Part shown: positions 44,613-55,517 of the stretch, in pieces | How the letters are laid out: each line of letters starts with the position of its first letter | Numbering within the stretch: position 1 is the first letter of the stretch | NCBI GenBank assembly: GCA_035526825.1 | Contig: DATLBT010000051.1 | Coordinates: 1 to 59,400, forward strand | Reading direction: 5' to 3' | Length of the DNA: 59,400 nt | Source: JACPFV01 sp035526825 | Lineage (GTDB): Bacteria > Pseudomonadota > Gammaproteobacteria > Nevskiales > Nevskiaceae | Position numbers and translations under genes: made by a program | Notes under the pieces: model-generated | The model's input: the letters and a program-made list of their open reading frames with translations, nothing else | Database searches by the model: none | What the model was told of the DNA's origin: nothing

Positions 44613-45818
44613 GTGCCCGTCAACCTCACCGCGCCTGAGTCGCTGCTGCCCATTGCCGGCGCGCGCCTCGGGGTCGCGGAAGGCGCCATCAAAAAACCCG
44701 GTCGCAAGGACGTGCTGGTGATCGCGCTCGCGGAAGGCACGCAGGTCGCTGGAGTCTTTACCAAAAACGCGTTCGCGGCGGCACCGGTGCAGTTGTGCCG
44801 CCAGCGCCTGAAGAAGACCTCGCGCGTGCGGGCGCTGTTGGTGAACTCCGGCAACGCGAACGCCGCCACCGGCGCAGAAGGTCTCGCCAGCGCGAAGGCC
44901 ACGACCGCGAGCGTCGCCAGCGCGCTCGGCATCGCGCCCGAGTCCGTGCTGCCGTTCTCCACGGGCGTAATCGGGCAGCAGCTGCCGGTCGATCGCATGA
45001 ATGCCGCCGTCGGCCACGCGACCAAACGCCTCGTCGAGGACGCCTGGCTTGCAGCGGCGCAGGCGATCATGACGACCGACACCGTCGCCAAGGGCCAGTC
45101 GCGGCAGGTCGAGACCCGCGCCGGCACGGTGAGCGTCACCGGCATCGCCAAGGGCGTTGGCATGCTGTGCCCCGACATGGCGACGATGCTCGCGTTCGTC
45201 GGCACCGATGCGAAGCTGTCGGCTAGCGACGCCAGGAGAGTCCTGCGCGACGCGGTCGCCACCTCGTTCAACTGCGCCACCGTCGACGGCGACACCTCGA
45301 CCAACGATTCCTGCGTGCTGTTTGCGACCGGCCAGGTGGCGACCGGCCCGCGCGACGTCAAGGCCATCGCTGGCGCGATCCGCGACGTGTGCGAGCACCT
45401 GGCGCAGTCCGTCGTGCGGGACGGCGAGGGCGCCACGCGCTTCGTCACCCTGCGCGTAGGCGGCGCGCGCTCGGTCAGCGAGGCGCGCGCGGTCGCCTAC
45501 GCCATTGCCCATTCACCGCTGGTGAAAACCGCCCTGTTCGCGGGCGACGCCAATTGGGGGCGCCTGGCGATGGCCATCGGCAAGGCCGGCGTCAAAGGAC
45601 TCGCCGCGTCGAAAGTCAGCATCCGACTCGATGAGGTGAAGGTCCTGCAACGTGGCCAGCCGCATCCCGACTACCGCGACGCACAGGGCGCCGCGGTGCT
45701 GGCCAAGCCCGAGTTCACCATTGGCGTCGAACTCGGTCGCGGCAAGGCGAGCGCGCGGATCTGGACCTGCGATTTCAGCTACGACTATGTGAAGATCAAC
45801 GCGGAGTACCGCACCTGA
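44613..45818 (+). CDS. argJ: Glutamate N-acetyltransferase / amino-acid acetyltransferase
   Basis: Bifunctional ArgJ recycles acetyl groups from N-acetylornithine to glutamate in arginine synthesis. The 401-residue proenzyme starts at GTG 44613, nine bases after secA. The self-cleavage site is in KGVGMLCPDMATMLAF, where the threonine after MA becomes the nucleophile of the beta chain. NSGNANAATG and GDTSTNDS are also conserved. Whether it is mono- or bifunctional cannot be read from sequence. Confidence 0.95.
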   Translation: MPVNLTAPESLLPIAGARLGVAEGAIKKPGRKDVLVIALAEGTQVAGVFTKNAFAAAPVQLCRQRLKKTSRVRALLVNSGNANAATGAEGLASAKATTASVASALGIAPESVLPFSTGVIGQQLPVDRMNAAVGHATKRLVEDAWLAAAQAIMTTDTVAKGQSRQVETRAGTVSVTGIAKGVGMLCPDMATMLAFVGTDAKLSASDARRVLRDAVATSFNCATVDGDTSTNDSCVLFATGQVATGPRDVKAIAGAIRDVCEHLAQSVVRDGEGATRFVTLRVGGARSVSEARAVAYAIAHSPLVKTALFAGDANWGRLAMAIGKAGVKGLAASKVSIRLDEVKVLQRGQPHPDYRDAQGAAVLAKPEFTIGVELGRGKASARIWTCDFSYDYVKINAEYRT

Positions 45819-45826
45819 CCCGGTTT

Positions 45827-46723
45827 TTGCACATCGCCGTGGGCGTGCTGCGAAACGCCGCTGGCGAAGTGCTCGCGTGCCAGCGTCCGGCGCACAAGCT
45901 GTATCCGGGCGAGTGGGAGTTTCCCGGCGGCAAGGTCGAGCCCGGCGAGGACGTTCTCACCGCGCTGCGCCGCGAGCTGCGCGAGGAACTAGGCATCAAG
46001 GTCCGTGAGGCGCGCCCCTTGATCTGCCTGCGCCACACTTACCCCGAGCTTGCGGTCGAGCTCGACACCTGGCTGGTGGGCGCCTGGGAAGGCCACCCTG
46101 AGTCCACCGAGCACCCGGCGGTCGCGTGGGTGACTCCGGTCGCGCTGTCCAATTGGCCGCTGCTCGTCGCCGACAAGCCCATCGTCAACGCGCTGCGACT
46201 GCCGCCGCAGCTCGTTGTCACGCCGCCCGATTTCGAGCCGAGCCTTGCTTGCGCCACCGTGCCGGATGCGCTCGTTCGACTGCGGCTGCCGCGAGCGAGC
46301 GATGCGCAATACCACGCAATTGCGCGGATGCTGGGCGAGTCCGGCATGCCGCTGCTGCTCGATCGCGATCCGCACGCGGTGGAGCAACTCGGCGCGGCAG
46401 GATTCCACGCGACGTCGGGCGTCCTCGCAATACTGGAGCGTCGGCCCGTGTCACTGCAGTCCTGGTTCGGCGCCTCGTGCCATTCCGCCGAGGAGCTCAC
46501 GCGGGCGCGGGCGCTGGGCGCGGACTACGCCGTGCTCGGGCCGGTGCTGCCGACGGCGACGCACCCGGGTGTGGCCACTTTGGGTTGGGAGGGATTCGGT
46601 CACCTGGCGCGCAATGCCGGATTGCCGGTGTACGCCATCGGCGGCCTCGCGCCCAACCTGCTCGACCTGGCCTGGCGCCACGGGGCGCAGGGTATCGCCG
46701 GGATTTCGGCTTACTGGGGCTGA
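45827..46723 (+). CDS. Nudix hydrolase fused to a thiamine phosphate synthase-like domain
   Basis: A 298-residue two-domain protein. Residues 1-125 are a MutT-type Nudix domain with a complete Nudix box at 34-57 (GGKVEPGE ... RELREELGI), expected to clear oxidised nucleotides such as 8-oxo-dGTP. Residues about 140-298 are a TIM-barrel ThiE/TenI-like domain (GASCHSAEELTRARALGADY, VLGPVLPTATHPG, VYAIGGL). The fusion is common in beta- and gammaproteobacteria; the role of the second half is unproven. The best start is TTG 45827, nine bases after argJ. Confidence 0.9.
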   Translation: MHIAVGVLRNAAGEVLACQRPAHKLYPGEWEFPGGKVEPGEDVLTALRRELREELGIKVREARPLICLRHTYPELAVELDTWLVGAWEGHPESTEHPAVAWVTPVALSNWPLLVADKPIVNALRLPPQLVVTPPDFEPSLACATVPDALVRLRLPRASDAQYHAIARMLGESGMPLLLDRDPHAVEQLGAAGFHATSGVLAILERRPVSLQSWFGASCHSAEELTRARALGADYAVLGPVLPTATHPGVATLGWEGFGHLARNAGLPVYAIGGLAPNLLDLAWRHGAQGIAGISAYWG

Positions 46724-46908
46724 CCGGACACGGGTTCGTCTGGCGGCTCGGCGTCGTTATCGGCGGGAATCGAATAGCTGCCGGCAAACCATTGGCCGAG
46801 GTCGGCCATCTTGCAGCGCTCCGAGCAGAACGGCTTCCAGCGGGCGGCCGCCGCCGGGTCCGGCGCCTTGCCGCAGCCGGGGCACATCCCGTCTTTCCTG
46901 CGCCTCAT
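46711..46908 (-). CDS. yacG: DNA gyrase inhibitor YacG
   Basis: A 65-residue zinc protein with four cysteines, C9, C12, C28 and C32 (MCPGCGK ... FCSERCKMADLGQW). YacG binds GyrB and inhibits gyrase in E. coli. The ATG at 46908 overlaps the zapD stop as ATGA; an upstream ATG at 46920 is less likely. Its 3' end overlaps the convergent Nudix gene by 13 bases. Confidence 0.92.
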   Translation of the reverse strand: MRRRKDGMCPGCGKAPDPAAAARWKPFCSERCKMADLGQWFAGSYSIPADNDAEPPDEPVSGQPQ

Positions 46909-47681
46909 AAGGTGCAGCATTGCAGTTGGAAGGGGATGTCCGAGGTCGCCTGCGTCGGCCGCGCGTTGACGTCGCGCTGGATCATGAACCGCACGGTGAA
47001 GCGATGGCGGCCCGCGCTGATCTCCGGATAGACGCCGGCCTCAGCGTTGATCAACACGCGCACCAACTCGAACTCGCCCGGCGGCGTGTAGACGAACATC
47101 CCGCCCTTGGCGACCTCGTTCAGCGGCTGCGTACTCTGGCGCAGCAGGCGCAGGAACAGATTGATGGCGCGCTCGAACGGCAGCAGGTCGGCGAACCACG
47201 CATCGAGGTCGCGTCGCACGAGGTCGTAGGGCTGGCTGAGCCAATGGTGGAAGCCCGGCAAGTCGAAGGCGCTGGCGCCACCCGGAATGGTGCTCCGGTG
47301 CAGCAGCGAAATCAGGAATTCATGGTCGCGCAGCAAGGTCGTGAGTGCGTGCGCGGTCAACTGTTGCATGGCATTGACGGCCTGGTTCAGCTCGGTGAGC
47401 ACCGACTGCAGGCGCGTCGGGTCGACTCCCGGCCGCTGCTGCAATCGCGTCAGCGTGCCGTGCTGCTCGATCAGCTCCTTGAGTATTTCGGTTTTCAGGT
47501 CTGAGCGCGAGACGATCGCCAGGATGTCGAGCAGCGTGCGCAGCGTCGCCCGCATGCCCCATTGCGAGCGATCGGTGCGGTGGTGCTGGTGCTGCGAAAA
47601 CAGGAATTCGAGGCGCAGGAAGCTGCGCACCCGCTCGTTCAGCGGCTGCTCGAAAACGATCGACTGGCCGACTTCGCTCAA
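46905..47681 (-). CDS. zapD: Cell division protein ZapD
   Basis: ZapD crosslinks FtsZ filaments by binding the FtsZ C-terminal peptide. The 258-residue protein begins at a TTG (47681) and has FEQPLNERVRSFLRLEFLF, FWDLPGFHHWL-like AFDLPGFHHWLSQP and a beta-rich C-terminal half (GRHRFTVRFMIQ). The order coaE-zapD-yacG is the conserved one. The TTG start is the only credible one that keeps the N-terminal LNERVR helix. Confidence 0.93.
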   Translation of the reverse strand: MSEVGQSIVFEQPLNERVRSFLRLEFLFSQHQHHRTDRSQWGMRATLRTLLDILAIVSRSDLKTEILKELIEQHGTLTRLQQRPGVDPTRLQSVLTELNQAVNAMQQLTAHALTTLLRDHEFLISLLHRSTIPGGASAFDLPGFHHWLSQPYDLVRRDLDAWFADLLPFERAINLFLRLLRQSTQPLNEVAKGGMFVYTPPGEFELVRVLINAEAGVYPEISAGRHRFTVRFMIQRDVNARPTQATSDIPFQLQCCTL

Positions 47682-47759
47682 AAGGGCTCTTGCGCCCGGT
47701 TGTCCCTGAAGGTCCGGGCTGGCTTTGAGTGCGTCGTCATTCTCGCTCGCAGGCGAAGT

Positions 47760-48392
47760 TCAGGGCAAATGCAGGCCGGCGGCCTGCTTTTCCCCGCGAT
47801 ACGCAAGGGCGAGATAGAAGGCGTGCAGCTGCGCCACCGCCGTCGAGACGACCTCGGGCAAGCCGACGTTGAGGATGACGTCATCGGCACGCGCCAGGCG
47901 CTGCTCACGCGACGCCTGGGCGGCGAGCATCTGGCTGGCGAGAGCCTGGTCGATGCGGTCGCGTGCCACCAGGCGTTCGACCTGGACCTCGACCGGCGCA
48001 TCGATCACCAGGATGCGGTCGACCAGCCGGTCCATGCCGGATTCGACCAGGATCGGCACGTCGAGGATGCAATAGGGCGCGCATTGCGCGTCGCGCCAGG
48101 CTGCGAGCCGCGCCTTGATCAGGGGATGGGTGATGCGCTCGAGCGCCAGGCGCTCGCCGGGATGGGCGAAGACATGCTCGCGCATGCGGCGTCGATCTAG
48201 CTCGCCTGCGGGGGTGATGAAGGCCGCGCCGAAATGCTCTCGGATCTTGCACAGGCCTTCGCCGCCCGGCGCGACCGCCTCGCGCGCGACGAGGTCTGCA
48301 TTGATCACGGGCGCCCCGAGCCCCGCGAAGGCTTGGGCGGCGAGCGACTTGCCACTCGCGATGCCGCCGGTCAATCCGACCGCGAGCGGCAT
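47760..48392 (-). CDS. coaE: Dephospho-CoA kinase
   Basis: Phosphorylates dephospho-CoA in the last step of CoA synthesis. The 210-residue P-loop kinase has GGIASGKS at residues 9-16, NADLVAREAV, HPLIKARL and DVPILVESGMDRLVDRILVIDAP. It is four bases downstream of pilD and upstream of zapD, as in many proteobacteria. Confidence 0.95.
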   Translation of the reverse strand: MPLAVGLTGGIASGKSLAAQAFAGLGAPVINADLVAREAVAPGGEGLCKIREHFGAAFITPAGELDRRRMREHVFAHPGERLALERITHPLIKARLAAWRDAQCAPYCILDVPILVESGMDRLVDRILVIDAPVEVQVERLVARDRIDQALASQMLAAQASREQRLARADDVILNVGLPEVVSTAVAQLHAFYLALAYRGEKQAAGLHLP

Positions 48393-48396
48393 CGAT

Positions 48397-49272
48397 TCAG
48401 GCGCCCGGGGTCGACCAGCGCAACCAGGCTTGCGTCAGCGGCGCGCCGCCCACCAGCATCACCCAGCCCGCAATCGCGAGGTAGGGACCAAACGGGATCG
48501 GCTGCTGGCGATCATGCTTGCGGAACACGATCAGGCCGATGCCGATCAGTGCACCGGCCACCGAGGACAGCAGGATGATCAGGGGCAGCGACTGCCAGCC
48601 AAACCAGGCGCCGAGTGCGGCGAGCAGCTTGAAGTCGCCGTAGCCCATGCCTTCCTTGCCGGTCAGCAGCCGGAACAGGTGGTATACGGACCACAGGCTC
48701 AGGTAGCCGGCAGCCGCGCCGATGATGGCGTCAGCGGGCGGGGCGAATATGCTGAAAAGCGCGAGCACCAGTCCGGCCCACATCAGTGGCAGCGTGATGG
48801 AATCGGGCAACAGCAGCGTCTTGAGATCGATCAGCGTCAGCGCGATCAGGGCATAGGTCAGCAGCAGCGCCGGCAACAGCTGCGTGCTCCAGCCGAAGTG
48901 CCACGCGACGTACGCGCCCAGCGCGCCGGTCGCGGCCTCCACCAGCGGATATTGGACCGAGATGCCCGCGCCGCAGGCCGCGCACTTGCCGCGGAGCCAG
49001 AGCCAGCCGAGCACCGGGATGTTGTGCCAGGGCTTGATCGCGGCCTTGCACGAAGGGCAGCGCGACGCTGGCTTCATCAACGTCAGCGGCTCCGGCTCGT
49101 CGACGGCCGGCATCGCGAGCAGCACGCGACATTCGTGGCCCCACTCGCGCTCCATCATCACCGGCAGGCGATGGGCGACGACGTTGAGGAAGCTGCCGAC
49201 CGAAAGGCTCAGCAGCGCAACGGCGAAGACGACGAACCCGGGGCTGTGGCTCAGCCCGTCGATCAGCGACAT
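48397..49272 (-). CDS. pilD: Type IV prepilin peptidase / N-methyltransferase
   Basis: Cleaves the prepilin leader and methylates the new N-terminus. The 291-residue inner-membrane protein has a cytoplasmic zinc site with C72, C75, C97 and C100 (CPSC ... CAAC) and about eight membrane helices. The two catalytic aspartates of the GXGD-type family are D149 (TLIDLKTLLLPD) and D213 (GMGYGDFKLL). It is 14 bases after pilC. Confidence 0.95.
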   Translation of the reverse strand: MSLIDGLSHSPGFVVFAVALLSLSVGSFLNVVAHRLPVMMEREWGHECRVLLAMPAVDEPEPLTLMKPASRCPSCKAAIKPWHNIPVLGWLWLRGKCAACGAGISVQYPLVEAATGALGAYVAWHFGWSTQLLPALLLTYALIALTLIDLKTLLLPDSITLPLMWAGLVLALFSIFAPPADAIIGAAAGYLSLWSVYHLFRLLTGKEGMGYGDFKLLAALGAWFGWQSLPLIILLSSVAGALIGIGLIVFRKHDRQQPIPFGPYLAIAGWVMLVGGAPLTQAWLRWSTPGA

Positions 49273-49286
49273 TCCCGGCGCAGTGG

Positions 49287-50543
49287 CTAGACGACCGTGC
49301 CCATCTTGAAGATGGGGAGGTACATCGCAACGACCAGGCCGCCGACGAGGACGCCGAGGATCGCCATGATCATCGGCTCGAGCAGGCTAGACAGCGCATC
49401 GACCAGCGCGTCGACTTCGGCCTCGTAGAAATCGGCCACCTTGCCGGCCATGGCGTCCAGGGAGCCGGATTCCTCGCCGATCGCGATCATCTGCACCGCC
49501 ATCGGCGGGAACAAGCCGGTCTGCGCCATGCACAGCTGCAGCTGCTGGCCGGTGGAGACGTTGTCCTTGATTTGCAGGATCGCCTTGTAGAAAACGATGT
49601 TGCCGGCGGCGCCGGCCACCGACTCCAAGGCGTCGACCAGCGGCACGCCGGCGGCGAACATCGTTGCGAGCGTGCGAGCGAAGCGCGCGACCGCCGACTT
49701 GTAGAGGATGTCGCCGATGACCGGCAGCTTCAGCATCACCCGGTCCATCAGCTCGCGCAGCTTCTGCGAGCGCTTGTGCGCCTCGATGAAGCCGACGAAG
49801 AAAGCGACGATCGCCAGGCCGATCATGATGCCGTTGGATTTCAGCGCGCGCGACAGGTCGACCACCATCTGGGTGAAGGCGGGCAGGTCGGCGCCGAACC
49901 CGCGGAAAAGCTCCTCGAACTGCGGCACCACGAAGATCAGCAGGATGGCGGTGACGACCACGGCGACCACCACGACCGCAGCGGGATAGGTCAGCGCTTT
50001 CTTGACCTTCTTCTTGATCGCCTCGGTCTTTTCCTTGTAGGTGGCGATCTTGTCGAGCAGGGTCTCGAGGGCACCCGACTTCTCGCCGGCGTGCACCAGG
50101 TTCACGAACAGGTCGTCGAACTGAAGCGGATAGCGGCCGAGGCTCTCGGCGAACGTATTGCCGGCCTCGATGTGGGCCTTGATGCCCATGATCATGTCGG
50201 CCATCGCCGGCTTCTCATGGCCGCGGCCGACGATCTCGAGGGACTGAACCAGCGGCACGCCCGCCGCCATCATGGTCGACATCTGGCGCGAAAAAATGGC
50301 GATGTCCTGAGCCTCGATCTTGCCCTTGCCGCCGAGCTTGAAGCTGCTCTTCTTGGCGACCTTGATCGGATTGAGACCCTGCTTGCGCAATTGCGCCTTG
50401 ATCGAGGCTTCGGTCAGGCCGATGGTCGAGCCCTTCAACCGTGCGCCCTTGCGGTCGGTGGCCTCCCACGCGAAAGTAAATTCCTTCACCGGCTTTCCGG
50501 CTGGCTTCTTGGTTCCGGCTTTGACGGCTGCGGCTTGGGCCAT
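49287..50543 (-). CDS. pilC: Type IV pilus inner-membrane platform protein PilC
   Basis: The rotor-like platform that PilB turns to assemble pili. The 418-residue protein has two GspF domains (about 80-200 and 285-405). Three hydrophobic helices are present (AAVVVVAVVVTAILLIFVV, GLAIVAFFVGFI and MAILGVLVGGLVVAMYLPIF). The duplicated AAGVPLV motif appears once per domain. It is 23 bases after pilB. Confidence 0.95.
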   Translation of the reverse strand: MAQAAAVKAGTKKPAGKPVKEFTFAWEATDRKGARLKGSTIGLTEASIKAQLRKQGLNPIKVAKKSSFKLGGKGKIEAQDIAIFSRQMSTMMAAGVPLVQSLEIVGRGHEKPAMADMIMGIKAHIEAGNTFAESLGRYPLQFDDLFVNLVHAGEKSGALETLLDKIATYKEKTEAIKKKVKKALTYPAAVVVVAVVVTAILLIFVVPQFEELFRGFGADLPAFTQMVVDLSRALKSNGIMIGLAIVAFFVGFIEAHKRSQKLRELMDRVMLKLPVIGDILYKSAVARFARTLATMFAAGVPLVDALESVAGAAGNIVFYKAILQIKDNVSTGQQLQLCMAQTGLFPPMAVQMIAIGEESGSLDAMAGKVADFYEAEVDALVDALSSLLEPMIMAILGVLVGGLVVAMYLPIFKMGTVV

Positions 50544-50566
50544 GGGCGCGTTATTCCTTTAGGGCG

Positions 50567-52300
<1,734 letters not shown>

Positions 52301-52384
52301 TGGTACCCCTGCGCGCGGTAGTTACGCGCTCGTCGTTCGAGGATAATACCTGCTGTTTCCAGCACTTAAAAGGCCCGCGTGCCC
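52301..52384. promoter_or_regulatory. Divergent promoter region between pilB and the glycosyltransferase block
   Basis: This 84-base gap is the only intergenic space before two divergent transcription units. GATAAT at 52342-52347 is a fair -10 for the rightward genes; the opposite strand over the same bases reads TATTAT, usable for pilB. The -35 matches are poor on both strands. The assignment is tentative. Confidence 0.4.
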
Positions 52385-53596
52385 ATGGCGTCAGCCCGCA
52401 AACCGCTGGTCTTGGTGGTGACGTCGACCTTGCCAAGATGGGAGGGCGACACAGAGCCGAGGTTCATCTTGGACCTGTGTGAGGCGCTTCGCGAAACACA
52501 TCGCATTTTGATCTTGGCCCCACATTTTCCGGGAGCTGCGCGTTTCGAGCGGCGAGACGGTCTCGAGATCCGGCGCTATCGATACTTTCTTGCCTGGGGC
52601 GAACAATTGCCCTATGAGGGCGGAATACTCCCCAAGTTGCGCCTCAGGCCATGGCTTTGGCTATTGGTCCCTTTCTTCATGGCCGCCCTAGTATTGGTAA
52701 CGGCTCGAGTCCTGGTTCGCGAGCCGGTCGACCTAATTCATGCCCACTGGTTGGTACCACAAGGGCTGGCCGTACGCGTTGCGCGCCTGTGCGTTGGCCG
52801 GGCGGTGCCCCTGATCTGCACAGCGCATGGCGCGGACGTGTTCGGGCTGCGCGGTGCGCGCGCGCGTGCCTTGCAGCGCTGGATCGCGGCAGGCTCCGTC
52901 CGGGTCGGTGCGGCATCCAGGTCTGTGGCTAATGAGCTCGCGCACCGTGGCGTGCCCGCCAGCAAGCTTCGCGTGCTGTCGATGGGCGTTGCGATGCGGC
53001 CCGTCGCACTGAGCCCGCGCAGCCAGGAACTCATCGCGTTCGCCGGACGGATCGTCGAAAAAAAGGGTGTCGGGGTGTTGCTAGATGCGTTCGCGCGCCT
53101 CGCACCCGGGCGGCCCGCTGCGCGGCTGGTGATCGCCGGCGGCGGCCCTGACCTCGCGAAATACCGTGAGGAGGCTGCAGCCCGGGGGCTGTCCGACCGC
53201 GTGGACTTTCTTGGACCGCTGCTGCACGCAGATGTCCAAGCGCTTTTCTCACGCGCCGCTGTCGCTGCGATGCCGTCGGTAACTGCGCGCGATGGAGACG
53301 CGGAGGGCTTGGGGCTTGTAATGCTCGAAGCAATGGCGGCGGGCTGCCCCATCGCCGTGACGGACCAGCCCGCGATGCGGGACGTGGTGCGTCCTGACGA
53401 AAACGCGCTGGTTTTTCCCGAAGGCGATGGTGCCGCTCTCGCTGCGGCGCTGGAACGGCTACTGGCAGACAGGAACCTCGCCGCCCGGCTCGCCGCACGC
53501 GCTATGCAGGATGTCGCGGCGGCTTATTCGTGGGCGGCGGTCGCCGCGCGGCATGCGCAAGCCTATGCCGAAGCACTGGCAGAGGGCGCGCCTTGA
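52385..53596 (+). CDS. Glycosyltransferase family 4
   Basis: A 403-residue GT-B glycosyltransferase. The N-terminal acceptor domain includes DLIHAHWLVPQG and ICTAHGADVFGLRG. The C-terminal nucleotide-sugar domain has IAFAGRIVEKKGVGVLLDAF, LVIAGGGPDL and the EX7E motif in DAEGLGLVMLEAMAAGCPI. It probably transfers a hexose in surface glycan synthesis, with retention of configuration as for GT4; sugar and acceptor are unknown. ATG 52385 or GTG 52379 could be the start. Codon use becomes less GC-biased from here on. Confidence 0.88.
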   Translation: MASARKPLVLVVTSTLPRWEGDTEPRFILDLCEALRETHRILILAPHFPGAARFERRDGLEIRRYRYFLAWGEQLPYEGGILPKLRLRPWLWLLVPFFMAALVLVTARVLVREPVDLIHAHWLVPQGLAVRVARLCVGRAVPLICTAHGADVFGLRGARARALQRWIAAGSVRVGAASRSVANELAHRGVPASKLRVLSMGVAMRPVALSPRSQELIAFAGRIVEKKGVGVLLDAFARLAPGRPAARLVIAGGGPDLAKYREEAAARGLSDRVDFLGPLLHADVQALFSRAAVAAMPSVTARDGDAEGLGLVMLEAMAAGCPIAVTDQPAMRDVVRPDENALVFPEGDGAALAAALERLLADRNLAARLAARAMQDVAAAYSWAAVAARHAQAYAEALAEGAP

Positions 53597-54531
53597 GTGC
53601 GCCGCGTTACGCCGTCGTGACGGTGAGCTACAACGCCGATGCGGCGGTGCTGAAGCGGCAGCTTGCGAGCCTCGGTGATGCGGCCGTGCGGGTGCTGGTC
53701 GACAACGGTTCGCTGCCGGCCGTGGCCGCGGCCGCGCGCGCGGCGGCGAACGAATTGGGCGCCGTATTCCTGCCGCAGGCGCGAAACCTGGGCTTGGCCG
53801 CGGCGTTGAATGTCGGCGCCGCCGCAGCCCTCGAGCGCGCGCCCGACTGTGCGTACCTGATTTTCCTCGACGATGATACGGAGCCCGCCGCCGGCGCCGT
53901 GGCACAGCTCGTCGACGCTGCAGCGGCGCTGTGGGCCGCGGATCCTGCAACGGGCCTCGTCGGACCCGTGATGGTCGACGCGGCAAGCGGGTTGAGCCAC
54001 GGTGTGCACCGCATCCGCGGTTGGTGCTGGACTCGCGAGTATCCCGGTCCTGCGCAGCGGCCGATGCGCTGTGCCTCGATCAATGGCAGCGGCATGACCG
54101 TAGCGGTGGGGACGTGGCGTCAGCTCGGCGGCTTTGACGAGGCGCTGTTCCTCGACCACGTGGATAGCGAGTATTCGTTTCGGGCGCTTCACGCAGGCTT
54201 GACGCTCTACACCGTGCCGGCCATTCGTTTCGCGCACCGCATGGGGGAGAGATCGGTGCGCATATGGCTCGGTGGGTGGCGCGTGTGGCCGTACCGGTCG
54301 CCCATGCGGCATCGCTACCTGTTTCGTAATGCAATCCTGCTGCTGCGCCGCGACTATGTCCCCGCCATATGGAAGATTTGGGCCATCGCGAAGCTGCTGT
54401 TGACTGTGAGTGTCCATCTGGCGGCCGATCGGAATCGTTTTCGGCAGTTCGCCGCGATGGCGGGCGGGACCTGGGCGGGGTTGCGTCGTGATGGTAACGA
54501 CCGGCCCGCTCCCGTCAGGAAGCAACCGTGA
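53593..54531 (+). CDS. Glycosyltransferase family 2, rhamnosyltransferase-like
   Basis: A 312-residue GT-A enzyme starting at TTG 53593, overlapping the previous stop (TTGA). It shows VVTVSYNADAAVLKRQL, LVDNGSL, RNLGLAAALNVGA, the metal-binding LDDDTE, and GFDEALFLDHVDSEYSFRA. This pattern resembles bacterial dTDP-rhamnosyltransferases of O-antigen loci. The C-terminal third is hydrophobic/basic and may contact the membrane. It overlaps the next gene by four bases. Confidence 0.85.
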   Translation: MSAPRYAVVTVSYNADAAVLKRQLASLGDAAVRVLVDNGSLPAVAAAARAAANELGAVFLPQARNLGLAAALNVGAAAALERAPDCAYLIFLDDDTEPAAGAVAQLVDAAAALWAADPATGLVGPVMVDAASGLSHGVHRIRGWCWTREYPGPAQRPMRCASINGSGMTVAVGTWRQLGGFDEALFLDHVDSEYSFRALHAGLTLYTVPAIRFAHRMGERSVRIWLGGWRVWPYRSPMRHRYLFRNAILLLRRDYVPAIWKIWAIAKLLLTVSVHLAADRNRFRQFAAMAGGTWAGLRRDGNDRPAPVRKQP

Positions 54532-55517
54532 CCGTGAGCGTCGCGATGGCGACCTGCAACGGCTTGCCGTACCTGAAGGAGCAACTCGATAGCATTCGGC
54601 AACAAACGCTCGCGGCGGATGAAATCGTCGTTTGCGACGACGCTTCCACGGATGGAACCTGGGAATACGTCATTGACGTAGCTCGTTGCGATGCCCGAGT
54701 GCGCGTTCACCGCAATGAAATCCGCGTCGGCAGTACCGCCAACTTTGCGCGTGCCATCGAATTTTGTCGTGGCGACGTGATCTTCCTCAGCGATCAGGAC
54801 GACGTCTGGGCACCCAACAAGGTGGCGCGAATGACCGCCGTGCTGAAAGCGGAAGGTGCGGCGCTCGTGATGTCGAACGGCATCCTGGTGGCTGCCGACG
54901 GAACCGACCAGGGTCGTAGCTTATGGCAAGCCAACGGCATCGACACGAAGGTCGCCCTGGAACTGCAGTCACGCCGAGCCGGCGCGCTTCTCGCGGCCCG
55001 CGTCTATGTCACCGGATCGGCAACGTGCTTCGTCACTTCGCTGGTTCATGACGTACTGCCGATCCCGGAACACGCGTGGCACGACCGCTGGCTCGCGCTG
55101 ATCGCATCATTGGCCCGGCCAGGCGCGATTCGCCTTCTGGACGAGCCGCTGTACCGTTATCGCCAGCACGCCGGTAATCAGATCGGGGCCGGGGGATATG
55201 GTTGGTGGCGCCGGGTCGGCGTAGAAGTCGCCTCCACCGCGGACATCGAGGCCGACATCGAATGTTTGGCAGCTGCAAGGCTGCGTCTCGAGGAGTTGGT
55301 CGCCCGCTATCCGGACGCAGGTGCTGTTGCGAAGCAATATAGCCTTGATCGTCTTTTGTCTGGACGCCTACAGCATCAGCGCCGACGAATGCAGTACGTT
55401 GCACGGGAAATGCCGATGTGGAGCGCTTTCCTTCGCTACCCGGAATACCGAGCCTTCAGCCGTGGTGGTCGCACGTTGCTTCGCGACATGTTGACGCGGC
55501 TGTATCAACGTCTATGA
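54528..55517 (+). CDS. Glycosyltransferase family 2
   Basis: A 329-residue GT-A enzyme with the motifs VAMATCNGLPYLKEQLDSI, VVCDDASTDGTWEY, FLSDQDDVWAPNKVARM and a late HDRWLALIASL acceptor-site segment. It resembles rhamnan or O-antigen glycosyltransferases of the RfbG type, but the donor sugar is unproven. It overlaps the preceding gene by four bases and ends 13 bases inside the convergent methyltransferase gene. Confidence 0.85.
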   Translation: MTVSVAMATCNGLPYLKEQLDSIRQQTLAADEIVVCDDASTDGTWEYVIDVARCDARVRVHRNEIRVGSTANFARAIEFCRGDVIFLSDQDDVWAPNKVARMTAVLKAEGAALVMSNGILVAADGTDQGRSLWQANGIDTKVALELQSRRAGALLAARVYVTGSATCFVTSLVHDVLPIPEHAWHDRWLALIASLARPGAIRLLDEPLYRYRQHAGNQIGAGGYGWWRRVGVEVASTADIEADIECLAAARLRLEELVARYPDAGAVAKQYSLDRLLSGRLQHQRRRMQYVAREMPMWSAFLRYPEYRAFSRGGRTLLRDMLTRLYQRL